From NCBI RefSeq assembly GCF_002252445.1, contig NZ_NNRJ01000051.1, positions 62,001-126,000 of the forward strand: a stretch of 64,000 nt of DNA, read 5' to 3'. This stretch comes from Brucella thiophenivorans. Its GTDB lineage: Bacteria > Pseudomonadota > Alphaproteobacteria > Rhizobiales > Rhizobiaceae. Below are positions 9,321-18,889 of this stretch, one piece after another. Every line of letters starts with the position of its first letter. Position 1 is the stretch's first letter. The position numbers and the translations under genes were made by a program. The notes beneath the pieces are model-generated. The model made no database searches and was not told the origin of the DNA. It was given only the letters and a program-made list of their open reading frames with translations.

Positions 9321-10397
9321 ATGGTTTCGATTTCTCTTAGGGGAATTACCAAGGACTTTTCAAAGAAGCGCGTCCTTGATGACGTTTCGTTGCAAGTTGA
9401 AAACGGCGAATTCGTCGCCATTCTTGGGCCGTCTGGCTGCGGCAAGACAACCATGCTGCGGTTGATTGCCGGTTTTGAACAAATGGATTCCGGTACGCTG
9501 CATTTCGATAACGAAATCATTGCTTCGCCAGATAACAGCCTCCCGCCAGAGCGGCGCAATGTTGGCATCGTATTCCAGAACTATGCGCTGTGGCCACACA
9601 TGAGTGTTGAGCAGAATGTCGGATACGCCCTGCGCATTGCCGGTGTTTCATCTGACGAACGCCGCCGCCGCAGTATTGATGCCCTTTCTACAGTCGGAAT
9701 GGAAACTCTGGCTGATCGCGCGCCCGCCGATCTGTCCGGCGGTCAGCGCCAGCGCGTAGCGCTCGCCCGCTGTCTCGCCGCCAGCCCATCGCTCATGCTG
9801 CTTGATGAACCTCTCGCCAATCTTGACGTGCATCTACGCGCTGCAATGGAACGCGAGTTTGCCGACTTTCACCGCCGCACCCGCGCGACGATGGTCTACA
9901 TAACTCATGACCAATCAGAAGCAATGGCGCTGGCAGATCGGATCGCGGTGATGGATGCCGGGCGCATCGTTCAATTCGCACGGCCAAACGAACTCTATCG
10001 CGAACCGCAAAGCGAAATGGTGGCACGATTTATCGGCAATGGCCTTGTCCTGCCCGTGGCCGATCTCCAGCGTGGCAGCGCTGAGGGTCTGGTCAATGTT
10101 GATATTTTCGGACACCGCAGCGAAGTGCGCGCCCGCAAGGATCAGACAAGAAAGACCGAAGCCAGCCTCGGTGTGCATCCAGGCGATCTGATGCTTGCGG
10201 ACGACCCCGATAAAGGCTTTAGCGCGCAGGTTGAGCACACCACCTATCGCGGTAGTCATGTGCAGGTGCATTTCCGCCCTCAACATGCGCCCGATTTGTT
10301 TCTCAGCCTTCATGCCTCCCATGACCATCCTGTTTCTGCTGGCGATACGATCTCGGTTCGCGTTGGGGATGGCTGGGTCATTCCCGAGGCAGCCTGA
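9321..10397 (+). CDS. ABC importer ATPase (FbpC/AfuC type)
   Basis: This 358-residue ATPase of the MalK/FbpC/PotA group has Walker A at 36-43 (GPSGCGKT), the signature LSGGQRQRVALARCLA near 137, Walker B LMLLDEPLANLDVH, the switch His in YITHDQSEAMALADR, and a C-terminal TOBE-like part from about residue 240. It is the first gene of an operon with the binding protein (42 bases downstream) and the fused permease. Family members energise import of ferric ion or, as shown for AfuABC, phosphorylated sugars. The downstream MBL and phosphatase genes favour a phosphorylated organic substrate here, which is inference. Confidence 0.9.
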   Translation: MVSISLRGITKDFSKKRVLDDVSLQVENGEFVAILGPSGCGKTTMLRLIAGFEQMDSGTLHFDNEIIASPDNSLPPERRNVGIVFQNYALWPHMSVEQNVGYALRIAGVSSDERRRRSIDALSTVGMETLADRAPADLSGGQRQRVALARCLAASPSLMLLDEPLANLDVHLRAAMEREFADFHRRTRATMVYITHDQSEAMALADRIAVMDAGRIVQFARPNELYREPQSEMVARFIGNGLVLPVADLQRGSAEGLVNVDIFGHRSEVRARKDQTRKTEASLGVHPGDLMLADDPDKGFSAQVEHTTYRGSHVQVHFRPQHAPDLFLSLHASHDHPVSAGDTISVRVGDGWVIPEAA

Positions 10398-10439
10398 ATT
10401 TCTTCTTCTCCTCCCAACACAAAATTCAAGGAATATCTC

Positions 10440-11402
10440 ATGCGTCTTCTCTCCACCCTCGCGCTGGTCCTTATGGCAGGAACGGCAAGCGCTGAAACGA
10501 TTACGCTTTACACGTCTCAGTCTCCCGAAATCGCGCAGCAGACGGTGGATGCGTTTCAGGCCAAATATCCTGACATCAAGGTCGAGTGGACCCGCAATGG
10601 TACAAGCCAGTTGATGAATGTCCTGCGCGCTGAAATCGCCGCTGGCGAAGTGAAGCCGGATTTGCTTCTGGTTGCCGATACCATCAATCTCGGTCAGCTC
10701 AAGGCTGAAGGTCGCCTGATGCCCTATCCGGAAGCCAGGGTCGATGGCTATGATGCCAGCACCTTTGACAAGGACAAAATGTTCTTCGGCACGAAGATCA
10801 TTTCCACAGGCATCGCCTACAACACGCAGATAGCCAAGCCGGTTGCAACGTGGAACGAGCTGCTTGTCGAGGATAATAAGGGACAAATCGCCGTACCAAG
10901 CCCGCTTTACTCCGGTGCCGCCCTCAACCATCTTCATAGCGTCATCTACGTCGACAGCATCGGCTGGGATTTTTACAAGAAGCTCGCCGAACTCGACGTT
11001 GCACCAGAAGGAGGCAATGGTCCGGCCCTTAAGGCTGTTGCAAGCGGTCTTTCCAAATACGGCATCATCGCAGACGCAGACGTCATCAGAGCCAAAGCAA
11101 ATGGTTCGCCAGTCGATCTGATTTTCCCAACGGACGGTGTTTCCTTCATCACCGAGCCGGTCGCCATCATGTCGACTGCCAAGCAGCCGGAAGCTGCAAA
11201 GCGCTTTGTTGACTTCCTGCTGTCGAAAGAAGGTCAGGAACTCGTTGCTAAACAAGGCAACCTGCCAATTGACGCATTTGTTACGCCGCCAGCGGGCTTC
11301 CCGAAGCTCTCTGACATCAAGCTTCTGCCAATGGATGCCGACAAGGCCGTTAAAAACGACAAGGCCGTGCGCGAGCAATTTACGGAAGTCTTCGGCGGCT
11401 GA
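10440..11402 (+). CDS. periplasmic binding protein of AfuA/FbpA type
   Basis: The protein of 320 residues has a clear Sec signal peptide (RLLSTLALVLMAGTASA, cleavage after about residue 18) and then a type-II binding-protein fold opening ETITLYTSQSPEIAQQTVDAFQ. This family includes ferric-binding proteins and the sugar-phosphate-binding AfuA. I do not see the paired C-terminal Tyr-Tyr motif characteristic of FbpA ferric ligands, so iron is not well supported. AAGGAATAT precedes the ATG. The stop is 3 bases before the permease ATG, indicating coupled expression. Confidence 0.88.
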   Translation: MRLLSTLALVLMAGTASAETITLYTSQSPEIAQQTVDAFQAKYPDIKVEWTRNGTSQLMNVLRAEIAAGEVKPDLLLVADTINLGQLKAEGRLMPYPEARVDGYDASTFDKDKMFFGTKIISTGIAYNTQIAKPVATWNELLVEDNKGQIAVPSPLYSGAALNHLHSVIYVDSIGWDFYKKLAELDVAPEGGNGPALKAVASGLSKYGIIADADVIRAKANGSPVDLIFPTDGVSFITEPVAIMSTAKQPEAAKRFVDFLLSKEGQELVAKQGNLPIDAFVTPPAGFPKLSDIKLLPMDADKAVKNDKAVREQFTEVFGG

Positions 11403-11405
11403 TCG

Positions 11406-13139
11406 ATGACAGATACAACCGCAATTTTGCCAGGAGAACACCGGCTTAAGCCGGTGTTCCGCCCCAGCCCTGAGACCATCATACTTGGCATTCTCGCGCT
11501 CTTCGTGGCAACGATCTCGCTGGCACCACTTGGCAGACTTGCGCTGACGGCTATCGCGCCGGAGGGCGTTCTGGACCTTACCAGTGCATGGAACACGCTC
11601 GCAAAACCTCGTGTTTTTACCGCAGCAATTAACTCGCTCTACGTGGCGCTGGCCTCGACACTGCTCGCTGTCATCATTGGTAGTCTTGCCGCATTGATAA
11701 CCGTTCATTGCAATATGCGTTACAAGGCTGCCTGGGTTTTCGGCTTTGTGCTGCCACTGATGATCCCGCCGCAAGTAACTGCGCTCGCCTGGGTGCAAGC
11801 CTTTTCGCCGACCAGCCCGGTACTGGGCTTTTTTGGTCTGGCACTAACACCCGGTATGCGTCATCCGCTATTTTCCGCCTGGGGGATAATCTTCCTGCTC
11901 GGCATCTACAATGCACCACTGGTCTTCCTCACGGTACGCGCAGCACTGCGCCGCCTTCCAGCAAATCTCTCGGAAGCTGCACGCGCTTCGGGCGCCGGAA
12001 ATATTCAGCTCATCTTCACCATCCTGTTCCCGCTCGCCCGCTCAGGCATTTTTGCTGGCGCAGCCATTGCCTTCGTCTCAGCGATTGGCAATTTCGGCAT
12101 TCAGGCCATGCTCGGCATTCCCGCTCGCTTTCCAACACTCATTACGCTCATCTATCAGCAATTGAACAGCTACGGTCCTTCAGCACTGTCTGACATGGCA
12201 TCGCTGTCGTTGCTTCTCTCATTGATCACGGTGATCGCTCTTGGCCTTAGCACCTGGCTTGGCGGACGTGGTGACCTGCGTGTCGAGGAAGGTGGACGAC
12301 CAGCCCAGATTAATCTTGGCCGCTGGAAAAAACTCGTCGAGGCCGGTGCGTGGCTCTACCTTGCAGCAACACTCCTGCTGCCGATGTCGGCGCTCGTCGC
12401 AACATCGCTGGTAAAAGGCTTTGGGCAGAAGCTCACCCTTGATACGCTGACGCCTGAAAACTACACCAACGCGCTTTTCCATCACGTCTCGATCCGCGAT
12501 GCTTTTGCAACCAGCTTCATGCTAACGGTCGCGACCGTCATTCTTCTGAGCGTCATTTCGCTGGTGCTGGCCTATTTCATTAGCTGGAAAAAGAGCACAC
12601 TTGTGCGGTTGATCCAGATGGCGTCAGAACTATCCTATGTGCTGCCGGGCATTATTCTCGGCGTCGCCATGATCCTGTTCTTTCTCCTGCCGCTGCCACT
12701 TTTGGGCTTTAGTATTTACGGCACGATCTGGATCATCCTCGCCGCCTATCTTTCCAATTTTCTGGCGCTGGCACTTCGCCCGATGCTGGGTGGTTTCTCC
12801 CAGATCGACCGGTCACTGGACGAGGCCGCACGCGTTGCGGGGGCTGATTTTTTCCAGCGCATACGCGATATTATCCTGCCGTTGCTGGCGCCTGCCGTCA
12901 TCGCCGGAGGCATCATCGTCTTCATGTCAGCGCTCAACGAAATCCAGGTGTCTATTCTTTTGGTTTCCTCAAGTGCGCGGACTATCGGACCAATGATCGT
13001 CTTCCTTGAGGAAGGCGGTTCCTCGACGCTCGCCGCAGCGGTCGGTTGCCTGATGATCCTGATTGTTCTCGCACTTATGGGCATCGCTTCGCTGTTTGCA
13101 AATCGTCTGCCGAAGGGAGCCTTGCCATGGCACGATTGA
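11406..13139 (+). CDS. fused double-module ABC permease (FbpB/AfuB type)
   Basis: The protein of 577 residues contains two MetI-like permease modules in tandem, about a dozen hydrophobic segments. Each half carries an EAA coupling loop: EAARASGAGNIQLIFTILFP in the first and EAARVAGADFFQRIRDIILP in the second. This single-chain double permease is typical of the ferric/sugar-phosphate-type importers, so one copy forms the whole channel with two copies of the ATPase. The last 13 bases overlap the start of the metallo-beta-lactamase gene, so the four proteins are translationally linked. Confidence 0.9.
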   Translation: MTDTTAILPGEHRLKPVFRPSPETIILGILALFVATISLAPLGRLALTAIAPEGVLDLTSAWNTLAKPRVFTAAINSLYVALASTLLAVIIGSLAALITVHCNMRYKAAWVFGFVLPLMIPPQVTALAWVQAFSPTSPVLGFFGLALTPGMRHPLFSAWGIIFLLGIYNAPLVFLTVRAALRRLPANLSEAARASGAGNIQLIFTILFPLARSGIFAGAAIAFVSAIGNFGIQAMLGIPARFPTLITLIYQQLNSYGPSALSDMASLSLLLSLITVIALGLSTWLGGRGDLRVEEGGRPAQINLGRWKKLVEAGAWLYLAATLLLPMSALVATSLVKGFGQKLTLDTLTPENYTNALFHHVSIRDAFATSFMLTVATVILLSVISLVLAYFISWKKSTLVRLIQMASELSYVLPGIILGVAMILFFLLPLPLLGFSIYGTIWIILAAYLSNFLALALRPMLGGFSQIDRSLDEAARVAGADFFQRIRDIILPLLAPAVIAGGIIVFMSALNEIQVSILLVSSSARTIGPMIVFLEEGGSSTLAAAVGCLMILIVLALMGIASLFANRLPKGALPWHD

Positions 13140-14245
13140 CGGCAATCAGCGGATTGGGCGGAAAGCTCCCTGCCGCCTTCCTGCTTGAGGTGTCCGGCAA
13201 GCGCCTGCTGCTTGATCTTGGCGAAGGCCCTGAACAAGGCATTTTCCCCGATATAAGCGAAATCGGCATCGTAGATGCGATCTGCTTGTCGCATTCCCAT
13301 ATCGATCATGTCGGCGCACTGCATCTCGCTAAAGAAGTTGGCAATCCACCCATCTATGCGACAGACGCCACTTTCGTGCAGATCGGCATTGATCCGCTGA
13401 CCGATCCGCGTTGCCGTGTACTGCCTGAAAGAGGGCAGGCGCTCATCGAAACGGTTCCGGTGACTGTCGGACGCTGTGGTCATGCGCCGGGGGGCGTCTG
13501 GTTTCATTTTGCTGCGGATGGCGGGATTCTGTATACGGGCGACTGGAGTTTGGAATCGCTGCTCCTTTGGTTCGATATGCCACCATGCGCAGACCTCATC
13601 GTGACGGATGCCTCCTATGGCGACAGGCAGAAAAGCCTTGCCGAACAGATAAATGTCATCGCGTCTCTGGCGCGTGAAGGTGCGGTTCTACCGGTTCCTT
13701 CGGGGGGACGTGGACCGGAGATGGCGCTGGCTCTCGCGTCTCGGGGACTGCAGGTAAAAGTCAGCTTGCAAATTCGGGATGAAATCGCGCGGCTTGCGGA
13801 AATGCCGGAGACGATTGGCCAAGAGATGCAGAAGAGCCTCAAGGCATTTTTGGAGATGCTGCCTCAGCCGAACGAAAAAGATTGGCAACCCTCCGACATC
13901 CTCATAGTCACGGAAGCCAACGGAGAAGCTGGTTCATCTGCAAATCTTATAGCGCGAATTGATGAGGGGTTCCGCTTTATCTTTTCAAGCCATGTGCCTT
14001 GTGGAACACCGGCTGAACGACTGATTGCTAGCAAACAGGCGCACTGGCACGGCTGGAACGTTCATCCTCGTATGGAAGATGTGCTATATTTGGCAGATCT
14101 GACTGCCGCACGCCGCGTCATGCCAGTTTTCGTCCACCCTGAAATGATGCCGCAGCTTGCGGAAAAACTCGGAAGCCGTCTCGTTCTCGACCACTCTGTA
14201 GAAGCATATACCAGCCAAACCTTGAACCGTGGAAGTGCCGCATGA
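13127..14245 (+). CDS. beta-CASP-like metallo-beta-lactamase-fold hydrolase
   Basis: The protein of 372 residues has a metallo-beta-lactamase domain with the metal site H56-x-H58-x-D60-H61 (SHSHIDHVG), a later His in RCGHAPGG and Asp in YTGDWSLES. The C-terminal part (NVHPRMEDVLYLADLTAARR then VMPVFVHPE) resembles the beta-CASP pattern of RNase J/COG1236 proteins, in which a His-containing loop is followed by a PxHxE segment. Substrates of that group are phosphodiesters, usually RNA. The ATG at 13127 has AAGGGAG 8 bases upstream and lies inside the permease end. Encoded between an importer and a phosphatase, it may process an imported phosphodiester; that is inference. Confidence 0.78.
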   Translation: MARLTAISGLGGKLPAAFLLEVSGKRLLLDLGEGPEQGIFPDISEIGIVDAICLSHSHIDHVGALHLAKEVGNPPIYATDATFVQIGIDPLTDPRCRVLPERGQALIETVPVTVGRCGHAPGGVWFHFAADGGILYTGDWSLESLLLWFDMPPCADLIVTDASYGDRQKSLAEQINVIASLAREGAVLPVPSGGRGPEMALALASRGLQVKVSLQIRDEIARLAEMPETIGQEMQKSLKAFLEMLPQPNEKDWQPSDILIVTEANGEAGSSANLIARIDEGFRFIFSSHVPCGTPAERLIASKQAHWHGWNVHPRMEDVLYLADLTAARRVMPVFVHPEMMPQLAEKLGSRLVLDHSVEAYTSQTLNRGSAA

Positions 14246-14808
14246 ACATGACCCAGCCAACTGCCCTTACCGAAGCTCAGGAGGACAAGCTTGCCGTTCT
14301 TCTCCCTGTACTGGAAGAAACAGGATCACATGGGATCAAGCTGTTCATCGGTAACAAAGTGGTGGCTGAGGACCCAATTCTCTTAAATGAGAACAACATC
14401 ACTTCCACAATGAACCTCGCAATCAATATTGAAATTGCGCCACTTTCGCTGCCAGATGGCACCCATGTTCGCCGCACGCATATTGGACTTATCGACGGTC
14501 CCGGCAATGCACCAGAGCATCTGCTGGCCGCAGTGTTTGCGATCCGGGGCATTGTCGAACAGGAAAGCCCCGGAAAGTTGCATTATCCGGCGCATCGGCG
14601 TGGCAATTTGCTGGTTCATTGCCGGGGTGGTCGCAGCCGTTCAGCAATAGCCATCGCTCTCTATATGCATATGCATCATGCTGATCGTTTTGGCACTCTT
14701 GAGGCTGCGGTGAATCATGTCCGCCGTGTGCGCGGGTTGGATGAAACACAGCCGCAACCAGCCATGCTCGAACTGGCGAGTGCCGCAATCAAGGTTATTT
14801 CTCTGTAA
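14242..14808 (+). CDS. dual-specificity-type protein/phosphoester phosphatase
   Basis: The protein of 188 residues carries the cysteine-phosphatase signature HCRGGRSRS (CX5R with Cys near 127 and Arg near 133), preceded by LIDGPGN, whose Asp could be the general acid. This places it in the DSP/PTP-like superfamily, which acts on phosphoproteins, phosphoinositides or small phosphoesters. The ATG overlaps the MBL stop (ATGA), so it is the last cistron of the importer operon. The bacterial context (no kinase partner, linkage to transport) suggests dephosphorylation of an imported small molecule rather than of a protein, but this is not proven. Confidence 0.82.
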   Translation: MNMTQPTALTEAQEDKLAVLLPVLEETGSHGIKLFIGNKVVAEDPILLNENNITSTMNLAINIEIAPLSLPDGTHVRRTHIGLIDGPGNAPEHLLAAVFAIRGIVEQESPGKLHYPAHRRGNLLVHCRGGRSRSAIAIALYMHMHHADRFGTLEAAVNHVRRVRGLDETQPQPAMLELASAAIKVISL

Positions 14809-15114
14809 CAACGCCTTGAATATTATAGCCCTGTCTTGGCTTGAAGTCCTATGATCTTTTCGCTTCTGAAATCGTCTGTGCTGCATTCTGGATTAGGGGT
14901 CCAAAACTGTCGTGAAACCTTCTGGTGTCCATTCCTGAAGGTTTCCCGCGAGGTGAATTGTAAACCCCGGTAAGGGATCATAGGTAAAAAAAATCCAGTT
15001 CTGAATTGCCTGATTTAACGGGGCACGTCAAATGCCTAAAAGAAAGCTAACTCAGGCAAATCTTTGTCTGTTTTTCTTCGATAGTTTCGTTCTGATATAA
15101 AACATCAGTTCGCA
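14809..15114. other. convergent intergenic region with a weak hairpin
   Basis: About 300 bases between two operons that converge. An 8-bp stem AAACCTTC / GAAGGTTT with a 14-base loop lies at 14915-14944. No T-run follows on either strand, so it is only a possible terminator. Nothing coding is seen. Confidence 0.4.
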
Positions 15115-16110
15115 CTATAAGCCTATTTCCTTTCGCATGGCCTCTAATCGTTCCATGGCAATAACACCGTCTATAATGGTTGGTGCTGGTGTTTCCGCTC
15201 CCATAAGCGCGGGAACGATATCGGCCAGCAGCGAATGGTAGCCCTTAGGATCTTCATTGGCTGCGGCGGTGAAGTTAGGCTTCCAAGTGAGTGTATCACA
15301 CTCGCCTGATAGTGTTGCTTTCGGATCGTCGATCTTGAATGCAGGGTTGCGATGCCAACGCACATCAATGACATCATCCACTTCGATACGTTGATGATCT
15401 CCCATCAACTCGATGCGCTCGACGGGTGTTCCGCGCGATTGCATAGTCCCCATAGCAATTGTGCCAATCGCTCCACATTCAAAATCGAATGCTGCATGAA
15501 TGAGGAGTTTGCCCGGTTCTTTTTCAACCTTCTTGGCTGTCAATTTTCGCACTGGAGAGACCAGATGAGAGACGAGATCCATATAATGGACGCAATGATG
15601 CAGGAAGAAGCCGGTGTAATCGACATTACCCGCAAAATAGCCGGGCGCTGTCATATAATAGCCTGTCAGCCCCAATACGTCACCGAATTGACCCGACCGT
15701 ATGATATTGGCTGCGATCTTGTTGCCGATTGAATAACGCTTCATAAAACCAAGCAGCAGAGGCTTTTTAGCTTTCTCTGACGCTTTCAAAAGCTCACGAG
15801 CACCTCCGGCTGATCCCGAAGGCGGTTTTTCCATGAATACGGGCAGGCCACGTTCCAATGCAGCTTTGCCAAAGGCAAGATGTTGATCAGGACCAACTGC
15901 CATGCCAATGGCGTCTAAACCGGGTGTGTTGAGCAAAGCCTCAACGTCAGTTGTGAGTGTCCGCACCCTGAACTGCCGTCCGGCATTTTTTAAGCGTTCT
16001 GGGTCTATATCGCAAAGAGCGGCAATTTCCACATCATAACGAACGAGCTGTGGAAGCAACATTTGGGTTGCGTGGATACCGCAACCAATCCAACCAATTT
16101 TGAGTGTCAT
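15115..16110 (-). CDS. Gfo/Idh/MocA family NAD(P)-dependent sugar dehydrogenase
   Basis: The protein of 331 residues opens with a Rossmann motif (KIGWIGCGIHATQ) and has the conserved EKPPS motif at 94-98 (normally EKP, whose Lys helps catalysis). The C-terminal GFO_IDH_MocA_C sheet domain follows. Enzymes of this family oxidise sugars, inositols or amino-sugars, or act as dehydratases or hydrolases. It is the last gene of the minus-strand carbohydrate operon and its ATG overlaps the stop of the epimerase-like gene (ATGA). The pairing with a TIM-barrel isomerase is common in inositol and rare-sugar pathways; the substrate is unknown. Confidence 0.88.
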   Translation of the reverse strand: MTLKIGWIGCGIHATQMLLPQLVRYDVEIAALCDIDPERLKNAGRQFRVRTLTTDVEALLNTPGLDAIGMAVGPDQHLAFGKAALERGLPVFMEKPPSGSAGGARELLKASEKAKKPLLLGFMKRYSIGNKIAANIIRSGQFGDVLGLTGYYMTAPGYFAGNVDYTGFFLHHCVHYMDLVSHLVSPVRKLTAKKVEKEPGKLLIHAAFDFECGAIGTIAMGTMQSRGTPVERIELMGDHQRIEVDDVIDVRWHRNPAFKIDDPKATLSGECDTLTWKPNFTAAANEDPKGYHSLLADIVPALMGAETPAPTIIDGVIAMERLEAMRKEIGL

Positions 16111-16988
16111 CGACGATATTCCGTGAGAAGGAGGTGACTTTTCATAAATGCGGTACTGGCCGATAGACGATCACTTTCGTCTTCGTGCGGCGCACGCCAT
16201 TGGGCAAAAGGAACACCGAAGCGATCATCCTGACGGCGGAAAGGTTCAAGCGAAATAGGACCAGTATAGCCGATCTCGTGTAGTGCGCGACAAACCGCTA
16301 CCCAGTCTGTTGCGCCTGTACCGGGAAAGCCGCGGTGATTTTCGTTGGCCTGAAAATGCACAACCAGATCGCCCGCAAGCCGGATTGCTTCTGGAATTGA
16401 GCTTTCTTCCATGTGCATGTGGAAGGTGTCTAGCATCAATTTTATCGTGGGTTGATCAACCGCGTCCAACAATTCGATTGCCTGTTGGGTGGTGCAAAGG
16501 ACATCACTTTCAAACCGGTTCAGCGGCTCGACTGCGAGTACAACATCGCTTCCTTGTGCATATTCACCTGCAATTTTCAGGGCATTCACGCAGCTATCTT
16601 TGCGACGCAAACGCTCATCTTCTGAAACTGGCTGTGGCGGGCGACCAGCAAAAACGAGAGGGTTCCCGGTCAGTGGTCCACCGACAACCTGCGCACCGAG
16701 TGCATGGGCGCAATCCACCGTGTATTTGAGATAATCGACGCCGCCCTCATAGGCTTTTTTGTCAGCGGACGAAATGTTCCGTTCAAGATTAACGCGTGCC
16801 GCAAGCACGACGCCAAGTCCTGCTTCATCGAGTGCTTTGCGTGTCTCTTCCAGGTCAAGTTCGCCGGGTTCAGGCACCAGCAACTCAACAAAATCAAATC
16901 CGTGCTCGCGCATTTTATGGAAAAGCGGGAAATGTTCGGTTGTGAAAGGCCGGGCATATTGCATTGAAATCAACCCAATGGGATTCAT
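16107..16988 (-). CDS. sugar isomerase/epimerase, ketose 3-epimerase-like TIM barrel
   Basis: The protein of 293 residues belongs to the xylose-isomerase-like TIM-barrel superfamily. The metal-site pattern closely follows D-tagatose/D-psicose 3-epimerases: VEPLNRFE (Glu), IKLMLDTFHMHMEE (Asp), a His in VVHFQANENHRGFPGTG and SLEPF (Glu). The ATG at 16988 is chosen over a longer upstream frame because GAGGAAAT lies just before it and the protein begins directly with the first barrel strand. It probably interconverts a ketose or keto-inositol taken up by the neighbouring ABC importer and hands it to the dehydrogenase downstream. Confidence 0.87.
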   Translation of the reverse strand: MNPIGLISMQYARPFTTEHFPLFHKMREHGFDFVELLVPEPGELDLEETRKALDEAGLGVVLAARVNLERNISSADKKAYEGGVDYLKYTVDCAHALGAQVVGGPLTGNPLVFAGRPPQPVSEDERLRRKDSCVNALKIAGEYAQGSDVVLAVEPLNRFESDVLCTTQQAIELLDAVDQPTIKLMLDTFHMHMEESSIPEAIRLAGDLVVHFQANENHRGFPGTGATDWVAVCRALHEIGYTGPISLEPFRRQDDRFGVPFAQWRAPHEDESDRLSASTAFMKSHLLLTEYRR

Positions 16989-17034
16989 GATATTTCCTCG
17001 ATTGCTTGAAGAATTATTGGGGGAGTGAATGGTG

Positions 17035-17868
17035 TCAGCCTTTGACCGCCCCTTGTGTGAGGCCGCCGATAAGCCGTTTTTGAACGAGAAGGAAAAGAAT
17101 GGTTGCGGGCATTGCGCCAACAACGGCACCCGCTGCCAGAAGTCCCCATTCGATCTGATATTCACCAATCAGGGTTTGGATCGCGACGGTAACTGGACGT
17201 ACATTTCTGCCACCAAGTGTCAGCGCATAAAGATATTCGTTCCAGGCCGTGATGAAGATGTAGATGCCGGTTGAAATAATACCTGGCATCATCAGCGGTA
17301 TGATCACGCGACGCAGTGCAGCAAGGCGTGAACAGCCATCCATCATAGCGGCTTCATCGAGGCTTTTGGGAATAGCTGCGACGTAACTCGTCAGCATCCA
17401 GACCGAAAAAGGAATTGCGACCGTAGAGTTTGCAAGGATAAGCCCGAAATAGGTATCCAGAATGCCATATTTCCGCATGAGGATAAAAAGTGGCAGGATC
17501 AGCAGCACAATCGGAAACATGTTGATGAGCAAGAACTGCATCATAAACAGCTTGCGCCCGATAAAGCGAAAGCGCGATAGCGCATAGGCTGCCGTTACTG
17601 AAACCGCGAGACCAAGCACCACCGTGCCCACTGCTATCACGAGACTGTCGAGCATGTTTTTGTAGAACTGCGCTTTGTTAAACAGCCTTTCGTAATTATC
17701 GAGGCTCCATCCAGATGGTGAAAGTGAAACCCCATTGGCTGACAATTGCTCGGTTGGTGTGAGCGAGGTTAAAACCATCCACGCGAAAGGAGCCAAGGCG
17801 AATAGCACGATGCATGCGACCGGAAGGTCGGTGGTCAATATGCGTTTGAAAGTGCTTTGGCGTTTCAT
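17035..17868 (-). CDS. carbohydrate ABC permease, MalG type
   Basis: The protein of 277 residues has six hydrophobic segments and the MalG-family EAA loop [20 protein letters not shown] followed by [10 protein letters not shown]. It is one half of the membrane channel of a family-1 sugar importer (CUT1). Its ATG overlaps the stop of the MalF-type permease gene (ATGA). The ATPase partner is not in this operon but is divergently encoded at 21860-22939. Confidence 0.92.
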   Translation of the reverse strand: MKRQSTFKRILTTDLPVACIVLFALAPFAWMVLTSLTPTEQLSANGVSLSPSGWSLDNYERLFNKAQFYKNMLDSLVIAVGTVVLGLAVSVTAAYALSRFRFIGRKLFMMQFLLINMFPIVLLILPLFILMRKYGILDTYFGLILANSTVAIPFSVWMLTSYVAAIPKSLDEAAMMDGCSRLAALRRVIIPLMMPGIISTGIYIFITAWNEYLYALTLGGRNVRPVTVAIQTLIGEYQIEWGLLAAGAVVGAMPATILFLLVQKRLIGGLTQGAVKG

Positions 17869-18785
17869 TTTTCGACCTCACGCATTGTGCGGGCAAGATA
17901 AAGAACGACCAGAACACCGAGCAGCAGTGTGAAGGTGACAGCGATGGCTGTGCCATAACCGAAATCGAGATTCTGTCTGGCTTTCACAAATGCATAGAGG
18001 GGCAGGGTATAGGTCGAATATCCAGGGCCGCCGCCTGTCATGACGAAGATCACGTCCATGGAGTTTGCGACCCAGATCACGCGGAGTAGGCCAGCCGTCG
18101 CTAAAACGGGCGCGATGCCGGGCAATGTTACGTTCACGAATTGCCGCCACGGTGACGCACCGTCGATTGAAGCAGCCTCATATTGGCTTTTAGGAATGCC
18201 CTGCAAACCTGCGAGGATCATGATCGCAAAGAAAGGGAAACCCTGCCATGTCAGCGTGGCAATGATTGCGTAAAGCGCGATATTAGGATCGGCCAGCCAT
18301 GGAACTGCGTGACTAACGACTGAAAGATTGAGTAGAATCTCATTGAGAACACCCGTATTAGGGTCGTAAATCCAGCGCCACATCAGTGCTATAACCACAC
18401 TCGGTAACGCCCATGGAATAATGACCAATGCACGTGCCAGACCACGCCACGGAAACTCTCTGTTGAGCAGGAGGGCGGTTATAAGTCCTAGCCCCATTTG
18501 GAGTGGGACGGTTAGGCCGATCCAGATGCATGTGTTCCAAAATGCAGCCCAGAATACTGGGTCCTGTAACAAATTGAAGTAGTTAGCGAGGCCAATAAAG
18601 GCCGTCGCTTTCGGCTTGAAAAGCAGCAGATCGTAAAAGCTCGTCCAAACTGCCTGAACCATAGGCAAGAAGACGATCACCAGTGTGACTATAACGGCAG
18701 GGCTAAGCAACCAGTACGGCAGCAGTGTTTTGCTTCGGCGGCGAAGGCGCGTCGGTGCTCGGGAAGCGGAGGGCAAAGCGGACAT
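17865..18785 (-). CDS. carbohydrate ABC permease, MalF type
   Basis: The protein of 306 residues begins with an Arg-rich cytoplasmic segment (RAPTRLRRRSKT), then six membrane segments (first LLSPAVIVTLVIVFLPMVQA) and the coupling loop QYEAASIDGASPWRQFVNVT followed by LPGIAPV. This is the MalF-like channel half of a CUT1 sugar importer. It lies 104 bases downstream of the binding-protein gene and overlaps the MalG-type gene by 4 bases. Confidence 0.92.
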   Translation of the reverse strand: MSALPSASRAPTRLRRRSKTLLPYWLLSPAVIVTLVIVFLPMVQAVWTSFYDLLLFKPKATAFIGLANYFNLLQDPVFWAAFWNTCIWIGLTVPLQMGLGLITALLLNREFPWRGLARALVIIPWALPSVVIALMWRWIYDPNTGVLNEILLNLSVVSHAVPWLADPNIALYAIIATLTWQGFPFFAIMILAGLQGIPKSQYEAASIDGASPWRQFVNVTLPGIAPVLATAGLLRVIWVANSMDVIFVMTGGGPGYSTYTLPLYAFVKARQNLDFGYGTAIAVTFTLLLGVLVVLYLARTMREVEK

Positions 18786-18889
18786 AGGTTAACTATCCAT
18801 GCTGATGAAAGAACTGGATTTCGAAGGTTTTTTTGTAGGGAGCATGGCGGCGCTTTTTGACCACTGTGCTAACCCCGCAAACTAATTAC

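Noticed and set aside
9321..11402. Annotation of the first importer as a ferric-iron transporter
   Set aside because: Family similarity alone does not fix iron, no Fur-like box or paired Tyr ligand motif was seen, and the phosphatase and MBL neighbours point elsewhere.
9915..11798. 627-residue open frame on the minus strand opposite the importer operon
   Set aside because: It lies antisense to three genes with clear family motifs, has no motif of its own and no start signal. It is a shadow caused by codon bias.
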